A stretch of DNA of 64,000 bases, taken from positions 61,493,080 to 61,557,079 of the forward strand of contig CM023538.1 in the NCBI GenBank assembly GCA_013350335.1, in the 5' to 3' direction. A model generated the notes under the pieces. The model did not search any database, was not told the DNA's origin, and worked only from the letters and a program-made list of their open reading frames with translations. Position numbers and translations under genes: made by a program. This document shows, one piece after another, positions 11,201-22,660 of the stretch (its first letter is position 1; each line of letters starts with the position of its first letter). Source of the DNA: Chimonanthus salicifolius. Lineage: Eukaryota; Streptophyta; Magnoliopsida; Laurales; Calycanthaceae.

Positions 11201-14200
11201 TAACTTATAAAATCCTCGACCCGACGCGACCCGAATTTCATGTGGGTTTTTATCTTCTCAGCCCGACCCGACCAGCATGATTTCTCAGGTTGGGCCATAA
11301 TCCGACCCGAGTTGCAGCCCTAATGAGCATAATACGACCACCACAGGGCAAGTAGGATTTTCTCCATGTCAAAAGTTTTGCTCATATTATTACTTTCTAG
11401 ATATCTTTTAAATTATTTCATATGGTTATACATTTTCCAGAAAAAACACTTATGAATTTTATGATCTTTTTTTTTTTTTTTGCAGTTCAAGATATAAAAT
11501 GATTTTACGATGCAATTCGATTTTCACAACATTTGTCACAATTCATGTCTCACAAGCAAGATTCGTAAAAAGAACTCACAACTAGGCATGCATGAGATCT
11601 GTGGTATCAAAACCATAAAATCATCCATTCATGCACCGCATGCAAAAGAAGCAGCCATATTGGAGTGCTAGTGATTGATGTCTAAGAAATCATGCACATG
11701 CACATAGTCGTGTGAATGAGATGAGAGAGAACAGCCATGCACTTAACACAATCTCTGCATGGGGACACGACCAAGTGTTATCTCAAGGAAAGAAACCAAT
11801 TACCATTCATGCATAAAGCAAAGAAAGGAAAGGATATATAGGAGAGCAATCATGTTGTATGCAGCTTGCTTTCATTCTAATGGGTATTACATATGTATAG
11901 TACACCACCCCACTGTATATGCTCAATGAATTCTGTCAAACTCTAATTCTAAACCTATTCTTTTTCAACAGGACTATATAATTATATACTAAAAATATCT
12001 AATGCTAATTTAGGAAAGATATGGTCCACCTCATCAATTGAATCCACAGGGTCAGCCACCCTACTGCATTTGGCGAAATCATCAATGAATCTTAACAGCA
12101 GATTCGATTGAAATTGACCTTTAAAAAAAGTTCAACTGACATAGGTTTTCCCTTTAGTGGCCATTGGGACTAAAAAAATATTTGCTATATGAATGAAGGT
12201 TTTCAATCTCATAAAAAAAAGCTATACCCACTTCTCCCAAGTGCTGGAAATTTCATTTGCATGCAAAAACGGTAAAGATAGGTCTCTACCTCGGTGGTTT
12301 CAAAATGACTAGGTTCTCTGTCTGAGATGACTAGTACGTCCTCACTTGAAGAAGTGCATGGAAGAGTCTGCGAGTAAATCTTTTGATCAGAAGGTACAGC
12401 ACCCTCCACCTTCCTGATGCTCAAAAATGAGGCCTTGCACAAAGGGCATGCTGAGACCTTTCTCATTGAAGCCTATAAGAAAAAATAGTGAGAATTTAAA
12501 GGCCAAGAGGAAAGACTGCAACAAAATCAACAATTGACAGCAGATAAATTAGCAAACGAAAATGTTTTACAATCATACAAAGAAACAAGATTCACTAAAA
12601 GGAGGCCTTCGAAGCCCACAAGCACATTCAAATCCAGCGAAGCAAGTAGCTGCGTACGCCATTTTGGTAAAATTATGTTAACCACACTTTTTATCGGGCA
12701 GGCGTCATTATGTGATTCAGTATTTATCACTTTTGTTCAATGAAATTCATTGCAAATAGAAACAACAACAATCACTATAATAATAATATCAATTCCTTGG
12801 ACTCAAAGTGATAATGAAATGGCTGACCCCAGAAGTGAAATAATGAGATTAATGAAACAAATAAGGAAACCCCAAAAGTGATACAGAAGTTTAGCAGGTA
12901 ATGGCATTGACAAAATAGGAATATGTTGTTGAATGGTTGCCCAAAAATAAAAAGATCGCTAGAACAGTGATGATGATGATAATAATAATAATAATAATGT
13001 GAAATCTTTGGCAGTAACTGTTTCACGAACATGTATAATAACATTAAAGTTGACAAGTGGCATAATTGCAAAAATACCAACAGTGATAATAATGCTGTTG
13101 GTAGTGGTAATAGTAGCGGAGGTAATAAGGCATGCATTAAATAAAATAGCTGTTATTTTGTTAATAAGCTTAAACAGTCAATATATCTACACAATTCAAT
13201 AAGCAAACCTTCCTACTTTAGACGAACTCTTCTAAACATAGGATCCATCCATTTCAGAGGTTCTATTTGGCATATGTGCATCCACAAACAATGAAACATC
13301 CAAAGCAAAGTACACCAATGACAAAAGACCCTGACTAGAATATAGACTATAATGCACCATGGTGACCATTTGTCAAAGATAGAAAGTGATTATCGGCATA
13401 GCAGTATATGACTTGGGTATGACTGGTTTTAAGGTCCTATGTGAACACCTTAAGCTTCATCAGCACTGGGGTATTGATTACCCAAACATCTATGAAAGAA
13501 GATGATGGAAAGGAGCACACACTGTTATGTAAAGGGAGGAGGCTAATTACTCTGGTCACACTGTTATATTTTTCCAAATTCTTCTCTATGTGAATCGGTC
13601 CTCATTTCATTCAACTTACAGTTATTTATAAAACTGTCTACATTGTTTGTAGCCAGCCTCGAGGATTCTAATGAGGCCTCGTGGCGGTAAACATGGAAAG
13701 ACAGCTCAGATATGCATAAGTTATTCCGTCTTTCAAACAGTAAATATCCAGCCAACTAAGATGCCACCGTGCATGATTGACAGTCAATTTATCTCAGTCA
13801 TTAATCAAGGATGAGATTGAAGATTGTAAATCATCTTACACCTCATGGAGGAGCCTTTCCATTCTTGTCACACAAGGCCAGCTCCCCAACGGTTATTAAT
13901 TCAAAACATGTGAGGTGGCAGTTTGAGTTTCAACATGTGGATATATTTTATTACCATAATAAACTCTCAATTAAAGGAATACAGATTTAACTTCCTAAAT
14001 CTGTAGGAGACTCAGTCAGCGAGACACAAGCTCAGCTGAGTTACAGTTGTCCAAAATACAACTCAGCGCAAGACTGACTGCAAGGCCTCGACAGACTGCA
14101 CGAGGCTTATCTTATTTTTCAGTTTATAATCAATTGACTTCTAAGGGTTTTGACTTAGCCTAAGGTCTCCTAAGGTTTACTTACCTATGTGCCAATTATA

Positions 14201-17200
14201 TATTCTGTGTAGATTCTTCAATTTCATTGTAGATCTTCTCATACATCCAAGGCAAGTCCAACTGAGTCACGTAATTGACAATAAGGGTGACTCGGACGAA
14301 CCGGGGCACTTACACTATTTGGCATATGTGCATCCACAAACAATGAAACATCCAAAGCAAAGTGCACCATGGTGACCATTTGTCAAAGATAGAAAGCTTT
14401 AGAAGGAAGTAGCATTTGAAGATCTAGATTTTGAAATTTTTCAGAAATATGAGCATCAATCCCAGTTTTCACAACTAGATCAGAGGTGAATGATTCATGC
14501 AGGAAATGTGCTCCAGATGATGGTTCACAGGATCCAAGTTCACCCTTGAAACAGGTCAAAAATCAGAACTGTTGAAATGAGGTTTAAGAGGTAGTCCAAC
14601 CATTAGAAACCAACGGATCTAACTCCTTTTTGGCATGCTTAACATGATCTGCCATCATAACTGGACCAGGTTACTCCAGCAGTCAAACTGGTTTGGTCCA
14701 AACCAATCACTTCAATGGTTCAACATTAGTTTACCTTTTAAAACTTGATTCCTAATTGAAGAACCCTTCTTACCAACAGAATGCCCTTTGCCTAAAAGAA
14801 TCAGACAATATTCTTATCCTTAAAAAACCAATAATAAATTTAAATTTCAGGGAGGGAAAAAAAAAAAATTATAATACAAGTCAATATAGTAAACACAATC
14901 TAAGTGAAATTCTAAAATCATCTTCAGTTAGTATGCATGGCCATAATTATTTATTGGTTCCAGAATAACAGTGTGTGCACCTCATGGTCAAGTTTAGTAT
15001 TTACATGGGAAATATGAAACAGAGAAGAAATAGAAAAAATACCATATGATTGGCCCAGCCTTGGATGCACGAGTAACAGAAACGATGTCCACATGGTAGA
15101 ACGCCCCTTGTTGAACTGAAATCTGTCCAGCATATAACACAAGATAATTCTGTTGAAGAACATAAGCCAACTTGTTCTCCTATCTCATCAATTTCCTCCT
15201 CCTCTCCATTCTGATTCTCCTCAACACAACAACCCCTATTTTCTGGTGCTGTTTCTTCAGAAGGCAATGACTCATCATTTCCCAGTATATTTGAATCACT
15301 AGAAGCATGGACATCATTTACTTCTACCTCTTCATTATCTACCAGCTCTTGATTTTCTCCATGAATACAGAGTACATTTCCTAAATTAGTTCTGTTGGGT
15401 AGTGAAACATTGTGAACATTATTAAACTGATTACAAAGGTCAGGTGGGGAATTATCTTGATCATTATAATCCTGTGCAGGTGAATATTGGTTGTCATCAG
15501 GTGCATTCTTTTTCACAAGCCGGCGACCTTTGCAAACAGAAGGTGAAGCTATACTTCCAACTGCAACATGGACATTTCTTTTATTTCTTGCAGAGACCAT
15601 AGAGGAATGGGAACTAGATCCTGGAGGCTATTTACAGAACAGAATTTGAGTAATCATAATTCAGAACCTGAGCTGAAAATTATCTTTCAAGGAAACGGAT
15701 AAAAAAAAAATGTAAGCTAGCAATGCAATAAGCAAGGCAATGCACAGCCAGCTAAATCCTTCAAGAAAATGGCAAAAACAGCCTTTTTACAAACGCCAAT
15801 GCATAGAAAAGAAATCCACTTTTAACACTGTTTACAACACATTTGAAGAAACATGGACGATTTTAAAGTGGCCATCATGACTGACTTATAATTTGGAAGA
15901 AAGGATTAGTAGACACTAGACACCCTTTCAATCAATAACATCCATTAGGCCATTTTGCTCAAAAGTAATCTGCATGTTTCTTTTAGGTGTGGCATGAGCC
16001 CATAAAAAAGGCTTGCATAACATTCATCAATCCCTTTTCTCAATTGAATAAGTATGAAGGTTTACCTCTGGTAGTAAACAAGAACCAGACCAAGACGAGC
16101 ACCCAACATCAAGACTCCTTGTACCTATCTCTGAGCCATCAGAACCATTGAATGTATTGGACAGGTCGATGAACACTTTCTTATTTTTTCTGGTCAAAAG
16201 ATGCCCTTTCTTAGAAGGAACAGCTGCAAGAACAGGTACTTCCCATAACAGTGGTCCCACTTGCTTTCCACTGCAAAGAACCAAGAGCATAAAATATAAA
16301 TACACCAAATACCGGTTTCAGCATTTTCTAGAATATGATACAAGAAAATCTACATTTGGGTATGGACATAAAAATCTAAAGGACAAAAATGAAATTCAAA
16401 TGCACTGTGGCAGTCCCATGCAACACATTCAGTTGTACTGGATTAAGTATTGTCACAGTAAGAACAAGAAGCTTCTTAAATGAACTTAAAAATATAGCAC
16501 GGAAGAATTGGGCTTTGGAACTAAAAAGTCAAAACCCATCCTAGTAGGTAGTATTTTCTTCTGATGAATTTGAAATGGGTAGAATAATTCAAACATCGTT
16601 ATCAATCAGACTGCAATAAACTCTTGTCACTGTCGGTTTCTACCAATACAAGTTTGCCTCATGTGAGGTTGCACTCTTGTAAATGTTTCTTGTGTTAGTG
16701 TCCCTTTCATTTTCTGTCATCGTGGCTTTATTCTTCATGGAGTGCGATTATTTTCAGTAAGTAGTGCCAATAGTTACTTCCCACTGTACTTTTTTAACTT
16801 TGTAATCATAATCAATCCACTTGGTGTTTCAACCATTGTAAATCAGCATTTTGGCATGATACCCAAAGAGATCCTGGATGATGGGACAATGTCTAGGATG
16901 ATGATGGTGATGATGATGATGATGAACCATAAAAATCCCAGATCAAAGGTGATCCATCAAATAAAGTTTATAGAAATGAGGAAAGCTCTAGTCCAACTTG
17001 CAAATCAGGCAATATTCCTATTGAGACAACTAATTGGAAGTTAAAAAGAGGAGAAGACTTTTGTATATTGATTTTCTTAATATAAGAAGGCCAATATGTC
17101 AAGGCAATTGAATCAGCAAAAGTAAAACAAAATAACTTCATGATACACTGATTGCAACTTGATAAACTATTGAAAATTTCAAAATTGGAATGAGATAATC

Positions 17201-18606
17201 AAAATGCCTTAGAAGTAAAAGAAGAAAAGACACATCTATAATATGATTCTTTTCGAGAATAAGATCGTGCAATTAACATATCCAGTTGCTTCTCTCACAA
17301 AATATGGTGAAACAAAGGAATATGAAGCACACAAAATAGTATTCAAACCTTTCCATGAGATAGGGACCCTCTGGAATGCGCCTGCATTCTTTCACGCAAT
17401 CTTCAAACCAACGATGGTTTACTACTATTGTTCCAACACTCTTGGCCAGATTATATTTCCTTCCTTCAAATTGCCAACATACCTACGAACTCAAAGGCTA
17501 GACAATTTTAAACATCACCGATAACATCATACAACTAGTTCTACTATAAAGTTAAAGTAAAAATAGATTTTTAGGGACTCCTCTAAACACCAAAAAGAGC
17601 CCTTTAATGAACAATGACAATATACAGATTTAAGTATTCGAGATGACGACTATAGTCTAAGCCAACTCACCAGATGTGTTGTTGATTTGGTCATTGTGCC
17701 GACATAACTAGCACCACTTTGATTGATGAGCTTGATGAGCTTGAACTTCTCTGTACCGTGATAACCACTGACAGAAGCAACTACAGATTCCATGCCACGG
17801 ACTGGAGAAATGCTTCCCACTAAAATACCAACACAAGAGACAAATTTTATGAATCTTAAATATCATCAGTATAAAACTTATAAGCAAATTAAAATGTTTG
17901 GCCAAAGGCTTTTGACTTTTAGTGAAACATTTCAAACGATGCATTGCAAAATTGGTCAGTTGAGAAAGGTAGTACTGTAGTGAAGAAAATTCTAGTCAAT
18001 TGATTGAAAATTAGCATTAGAAAGAATATAAGAAAAGCTTGACAGTTACCAAGAGTGATGAGGAAAAAGTTGAAAATTTAAATAAATTCATGCTACAGGA
18101 TTTTGATTGGCCCAACTGTAGAACAAAACAGATGGCTTGACATGGATAAGCCAAAAGAAGGATAACAGCTAGAAAGAGTTTGGCTGAGATTTAAGCTGAA
18201 AAACCCAAAATTACAAACCAATCAAAGTATATGCCACAATGAAGTAATTATTGGAAAAGAAGAAACAGAATGCAACTAATTTAAAACAAACCAGATCACA
18301 AGTCTGATACGAAGAAAGTATTTTCCTATGAAAGATTTGCTAGACAGAAGACAGAGAAAGAAAACTGAAACTTTCAGAACAACATAACAGATCGATAACC
18401 ATAGAACTTTTGAGAAGCATCTAAGATCGGCCCCCAAAAAAAACCACTTGATAGAAGCCCACGAATGCTGAATTTCAATGCAAAACGGGGATTAAAGAAT
18501 AAGATGTTGAAACTGGAGCCAAACGTGGGGATTTCGAGGTGGAGAAATTACTTGTGGGGGATGAATTTGGAGAGAAAGGGACGATTTCGTCTCCTTCCTC
18601 TTCCAT
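8215..18606 (-). CDS. BRCT-RING-PHD finger protein (At1g67180-like), seven exons
   Basis: Exons read on the minus strand: 18606-18552, 17819-17671, 17482-17349, 16270-16066, 15627-15043, 12472-12290 and 8388-8215. All joins keep frame and have GT/AG borders, giving 494 residues that start MEEEGDEIV and end YQRYR. A BRCT domain spans about residues 20-113 and has the conserved Trp93 in HRWFEDC. A C3HC4 RING follows (Cys344, Cys347, Cys360, His362, Cys365, Cys368, Cys385, Cys388), split by the intron before the last cysteine pair. The last exon encodes a C4HC3 PHD-like finger (Cys443, Cys446, Cys458, Cys461, His467, Cys470, Cys480, Cys483). Between BRCT and RING the protein is acidic and low in structure. 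The family suggests a nuclear E3 ubiquitin ligase linked to DNA damage or chromatin; that is inference. The closest relative I can name is Arabidopsis At1g67180, from memory. The last intron is 3.9 kb and full of transposon remnants. If it is not spliced, translation runs 27 codons past exon 6 and stops near 12209. Confidence 0.88.
9087..9285. repeat. 103 bp tandem duplication
   Basis: Two adjacent copies, 9087-9189 and 9190-9285, each run from 'ccccagaaagtaggttgaga' through 'ccttacaacacagattccta' to 'ttttatacagaa'. They are identical by eye except in the T-run. The near-identity points to a recent event. It lies in the last intron of the BRCT-RING-PHD gene. Confidence 0.85.
9717..10790 (-). 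mobile_element. 5'-truncated L1-type LINE remnant
   Basis: On the minus strand, broken frames read as the end of a plant LINE reverse transcriptase and its zf-RVT domain. From about 10730 down there is an FLWDD...HLVCWDKV...P...GGL stretch. Then, from about 10045, [15 protein letters not shown], and an ESIDHIFL zinc-binding stretch in another frame. Several stops and frameshifts show that it is dead. It sits in the last intron of the BRCT-RING-PHD gene, in the same orientation as that gene. Confidence 0.75.
10975..11322. mobile_element. hAT-type MITE with 8 bp target duplication, copy 1
   Basis: The ends read TAGGGCTGCAACTCGGGTC and, in inverted form, GACCCGAGTTGCAGCCCTA. The flanking 8 bp ATGAGCAT is perfectly duplicated (10967-10974 and 11323-11330). 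An 8 bp duplication with TAGGG termini is typical of hAT elements. The 348 bp body is mostly repeated GGGTCGGG/CCCGACCC and has no transposase. It lies in the last intron of the BRCT-RING-PHD gene. Confidence 0.9.
12960..13000. repeat. GAT/AAT trinucleotide microsatellite
   Basis: About three GAT units are followed by about eight AAT units, in the fifth intron (12473-15042) of the BRCT-RING-PHD gene. On the minus strand this creates a spurious Tyr/His run in an open frame, which is not a gene. Confidence 0.8.
13263..14396. repeat. Direct repeat bracketing about 0.9 kb in an intron
   Basis: The segment 'ctatttggcatatgtgcatc...caaagcaaagt' followed by 'gcaccatggtgaccatttgt...gatagaaag' occurs at 13263-13385 and again at 14316-14396. 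The first copy carries about 40 extra bases between the two parts. The repeats are near-identical, and the 0.9 kb between them contains repeat-like sequence ('actcagtcagcgagacac', 'gcctcgacagactgcacgagg'). This suggests local duplication or an insertion with rearrangement. Confidence 0.65.
16890..16930. repeat. ATG/GAT trinucleotide microsatellite
   Basis: A run of 'gatgatgatggtgatgatgatgatgatga' lies in the third intron (16271-17348) of the BRCT-RING-PHD gene. It creates a poly-Met frame on the plus strand that is not a real protein. Confidence 0.8.
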
Positions 18607-20477
18607 GGCTAGGGTTTGGTTCTTCTTTCTCCTTTTTGCCGGGAACTGAAATTTGAAAATGTTGACGAAAATGAGACTTCTAGTTCTTATTATGTACTTT
18701 AGTAGCCTGAAAACTCCATTGTCTTGAGAGTTTGACAGCTAGACGGCCTTTTTAAGGTTAATTTGAGCCACAGTGTAAAAAAAATATATAATAAGCTCGA
18801 GGCCAACCATTTGATATTTTTAAAATTTCTATTTGTCAAATTAAAGTAAATATGATCAACTACATATAAATTAAATTTAAGCCAGTGATCTTACCACTCA
18901 TATTTTGTATAACTTAACAGAGATTTTCATGTATTATCCATTTTGCTCGTCGAATCCTTTTAATTGGTAAAATGAACATTACAGTAAAACTCGTGTCGAG
19001 TTACACAAAATGCTAGTGAGAGGATTGCTGTCCTAAATTTAAACTGAAAATTTATTTTTTTATCACTTGATTTTAATAATCAAATTCATTATGAATCTTT
19101 CAAAATTAACAAGATAAGAACGCCTTATGATATTGATAAGTAAAATCAAATGATTAAAAATTGAGTTTTAAACTAAAAATTGATCTATTAATAACTTATC
19201 ATATCTACTTTCTATTTGAATGGTCAATTTCTTAAGTAGCTTCAAATTAATTTTTAAAAGAAGGGTTCTTTTATTCAAATACTCAAGAAATGGCCCAATT
19301 CATTCGTCAAGCCTACAAAGAGTTTAATTCAAAAATCGTGTTTCCGCTTCGATTCGAACATTTTCTAGACCATTTGCCCCTACTCTACAGGCCGCTAACC
19401 TGCGTCTTACTTTTCTCTCTCTCACGTCCAAAAATGGCACCGGCGCCTTCTAATTTTAAAGCTTTACCACCAAATACACCCCACTGAATTAAGTACTTTC
19501 TTTCCTACATTTCCTAAAAAACGCGATTTACACTAAGACCCGCAATTGCTTTCCGCGCCTTCGGAGTGACCCTCACCACTCGTTGGAGATGGGCATGTTG
19601 AGATATCTATTATCGGGCTCGTCCTGGGTGGCCCTGTCTCGCGCCAACATTTTTTCACAACCTGGCCAATCCAAACCCAATTTTCAAGACCGTACTCTCC
19701 AAGTGACTAGCCCGACTTGAAATTATTTTTATGGCCCGCACGACTTTTTATTTAGAAGCTTATTTTGAAATTTACAACCCAACCCCTCACTATGTGTATT
19801 TCAGGTCGGGTCAAGTACTTTCGGGTTTATGGCCAGGCCTGAATTTTCTTTTATAAGCTTATTTTCTATTTTTCAACCCAACCCCTTTCTTTGTGTTTTC
19901 TTGGGTTGGGTCAAGTGCCTCTCAACGGGTCTTGTGTGAACAATCTCGACCCAACCCACTTTAAAGTTTAATCTGCTCGACCCTACCCTACCTTATCCCA
20001 ACCATTTTTGGGTCTTTCTTCCACACATCACCCGATCCGAGATAAACTATTAGAATACCATTTGTTTATGCATGTTAGTATAATAAATTTAATATACAAT
20101 TAAATAAACTATAATCAAACAAAATATATAATCAAAGAAAAAAATTATCTATTTTTTGACCAAATGAGAGCTATGATCTTTAATCTTGATGACGAGACAA
20201 AAGCAATCTCAAGTAAAAAGCTCTACATAATTCACCCCTATTAATTCAATGGACTTAAATGGCTTTTGTGATGATGTGAAGGATAGCAAATGAAATTTAC
20301 AAAATTACGAGTTTACATATGATTAGTTAATCATGTCATCACATGATGCATAAGAGGCTGTGTCATTAGAAAGATAAAACTCATACCAACCTATGACATA
20401 TTGTGACTTTTTTAAACATGTTCTTCAACTTATTGAAATCTATTTTTCACAGATTCAATAACCAAATAAATAAATAA

Positions 20478-20571
<94 letters not shown>

Positions 20572-21708
20572 TTTGGATTACTTGATGCAAGGCGTTAATC
20601 ATTTGATTCTGCAGAGGATAATGCAAATGTTTCTAATTTTGATTTTTTTTTAATTCAAATTCAAATCTAAGCACTTTTAAGTGAATTTGAGTTTTTGATT
20701 ATATTTATGAACTTGAATATGAAACCAACATATTAAGTAAAATAAGAAAATTTTTTAAATTTGATTTGAGTTTGACTTTAGTTAATAACATAGAAACACT
20801 ATAATAGTTTTAAGTAGTATTTGTGAAGTTAGAAGAGTCAATTGTACAAAACAAAAAAATTGGAAAAAGCAAAATATGAATCTCTCCATTTAAGAAGGTT
20901 ACTATTTTAATTTTGAAGTAGATCACATATCTTTTGATGAAAAATGCAGAGAATATAAAAAATAACAAGTATGTAAAATTTGAGTTTGTAGACTTAAATT
21001 TTTTGATTCCTTCAAAACTAATGATTTTTTGTGTTAATAAAGTTATAATCACCGGATCGAGACATTTCCTTCGAGTTATATTATTTTTAAAATTCACTTG
21101 CTCGTGTTTCTATCTATTGAAAATGAGCGTGGTGAAAGACGGAGGCCCAAATTGATAGTGTTGGGTATAAAAAAAGTTCCACATAGCCTAGGAGATAATG
21201 TTGAAGGGGTTCATAAGAGGCTACACTCCTTTTAGTTAGCACAATGCGTTTTGAGTCCGCAGTCGAGTCAAATCCAATGCAAAGCAGTGCAGGCCCTCGT
21301 ATGGACTCAGAGCGGATAATATTGTGCTGGGTCAAGTTGATTTGGATTGGGCACGCCTGGATTGGACTCTGACAAATTTAGGTTGGATTTTAAGCTTACT
21401 CATATGACTTGATTTGAAAAATCAGGTGGATGACCTAAAAAAAAAATCTTATCCAATCCTACTTAACTAGATTTGACCCGTTTTAATCGACCCGACCCGA
21501 CTCGACCCGAGTTACAGAAATATAATGCAGAATCGATGACTTGTTTTTATCCCGCGACGAGCCCTAGCCCTGCCGTTCCTGCCTGCTTCCGCGTTCGATT
21601 CCTCTCTGCTACCAGTGCCTCTCCGTTCGCTCTCCGCCTCTCAGCGCCCCTCCGTTTTCGTCTGAGTTCTCCCCCTCTCCTCTGAGTTCTCTCTGCCTCT
21701 CAATTGGC
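18607..21708. other. Divergent intergenic/promoter region between the BRCT-RING-PHD and FLX-like genes
   Basis: This 3.1 kb separates two divergently transcribed genes. It contains two diverged units near 19740-19930 ('ttataagcttattt...caacccaacccct...gggtcaagt'), a compound microsatellite (20480-20570), and CCCGACCC-type repeat sequence near 21470-21510. The last is related to the hAT MITEs but lacks clear ends. The first 150-200 bases upstream of the FLX-like start are C/T-rich, as in many plant 5' leaders. No firm TATA box was chosen. Confidence 0.55.
20480..20572. repeat. Compound (AT)n(GT)n(GA)n microsatellite
   Basis: A long uninterrupted TA run of about 30 units is followed by about six TG units and about seven GA units. 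It lies between the divergent BRCT-RING-PHD and FLX-like genes, about 1.1 kb upstream of the FLX-like start. It is probably length-polymorphic. Confidence 0.95.
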
Positions 21709-22623
21709 ATGGGAAGCAAAGGTCGTGCACCACCTCCTCATCTAAGGAGACCTCTTCCTGGCCCGGGAATGATGCATCCTGATCCATTTGTCTCTGGAAT
21801 GGGTCCTCCACCAGGTCCTTATCCTTTTGATATGCTGCCTCCTCCAGAAGTCATGGAACAAAAGCTGGCTGCACAACACGGAGAGATGCAGAGACTTGCA
21901 GTGGAGAATCAAAGGCTGGCAGCAACTCATTCAGCTCTTAGGCAAGAGCTTGCTGCGGCACAGCAGGAGTTGCAGAGATTGCAGGCCCACATGGCTGCCA
22001 TGAAAGGTGACAAAGAACAGAGGATGAGGGGTCTTATGGATAAGATAGCGAAGATGGAGGTTGACCTGCAGGCCGCTGAGCCTGTGAAAATGGAGCTGCA
22101 GCAAGCTCGATCTGATGCACATGGCTTGTTTGCTGCGAGGCAGGAGCTAATTGTAAAAGCCCAACAGCTGTCTCAGGATCTGCAGAGGAGCCATGCAGAT
22201 ACCCAGCAAATCCCTGCTTTGATATCTGAGCTTGAGAGCCTCAAACAAGATTATCAGCATTGCAGGTGAATATGGATTCACTCTGACATTTGCACCATTT
22301 TTTGTTTGATAACACAAGAGCTTCAGTTGGAATTCCACTGGGTCAATTTAACTTGTATAAATGCCTAAATGATTGATTATTATTGATATTTCTCAAAAGT
22401 AATCTAAAAATATAAGAAACGGAAGAAAATAGATTAAAAAAATGTAGAGATCGATAATTTTCCCATCTAACAAATTATGAGGAACAAATACCCCATAAGA
22501 GAAAATGTCCTTCGGGGACAATATTAAGGGAAAGTCTTCACCCTGTTGACTCATCACCTCCAACCTTCCATAAGTGTATATTATAAGTGTATATTTCTTT
22601 AGTTGTTACTCTATATATATATG

Positions 22624-22660
<37 letters not shown>

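Noticed and set aside
12775..13137. Minus-strand frame with a Tyr/His run
   Set aside because: The run comes from a trinucleotide microsatellite. There is no domain, and it lies in an intron.
16742..17044. 100-codon plus-strand frame with poly-Met
   Set aside because: It is created by the ATG/GAT microsatellite in an intron of the minus-strand gene, with no recognisable domain.
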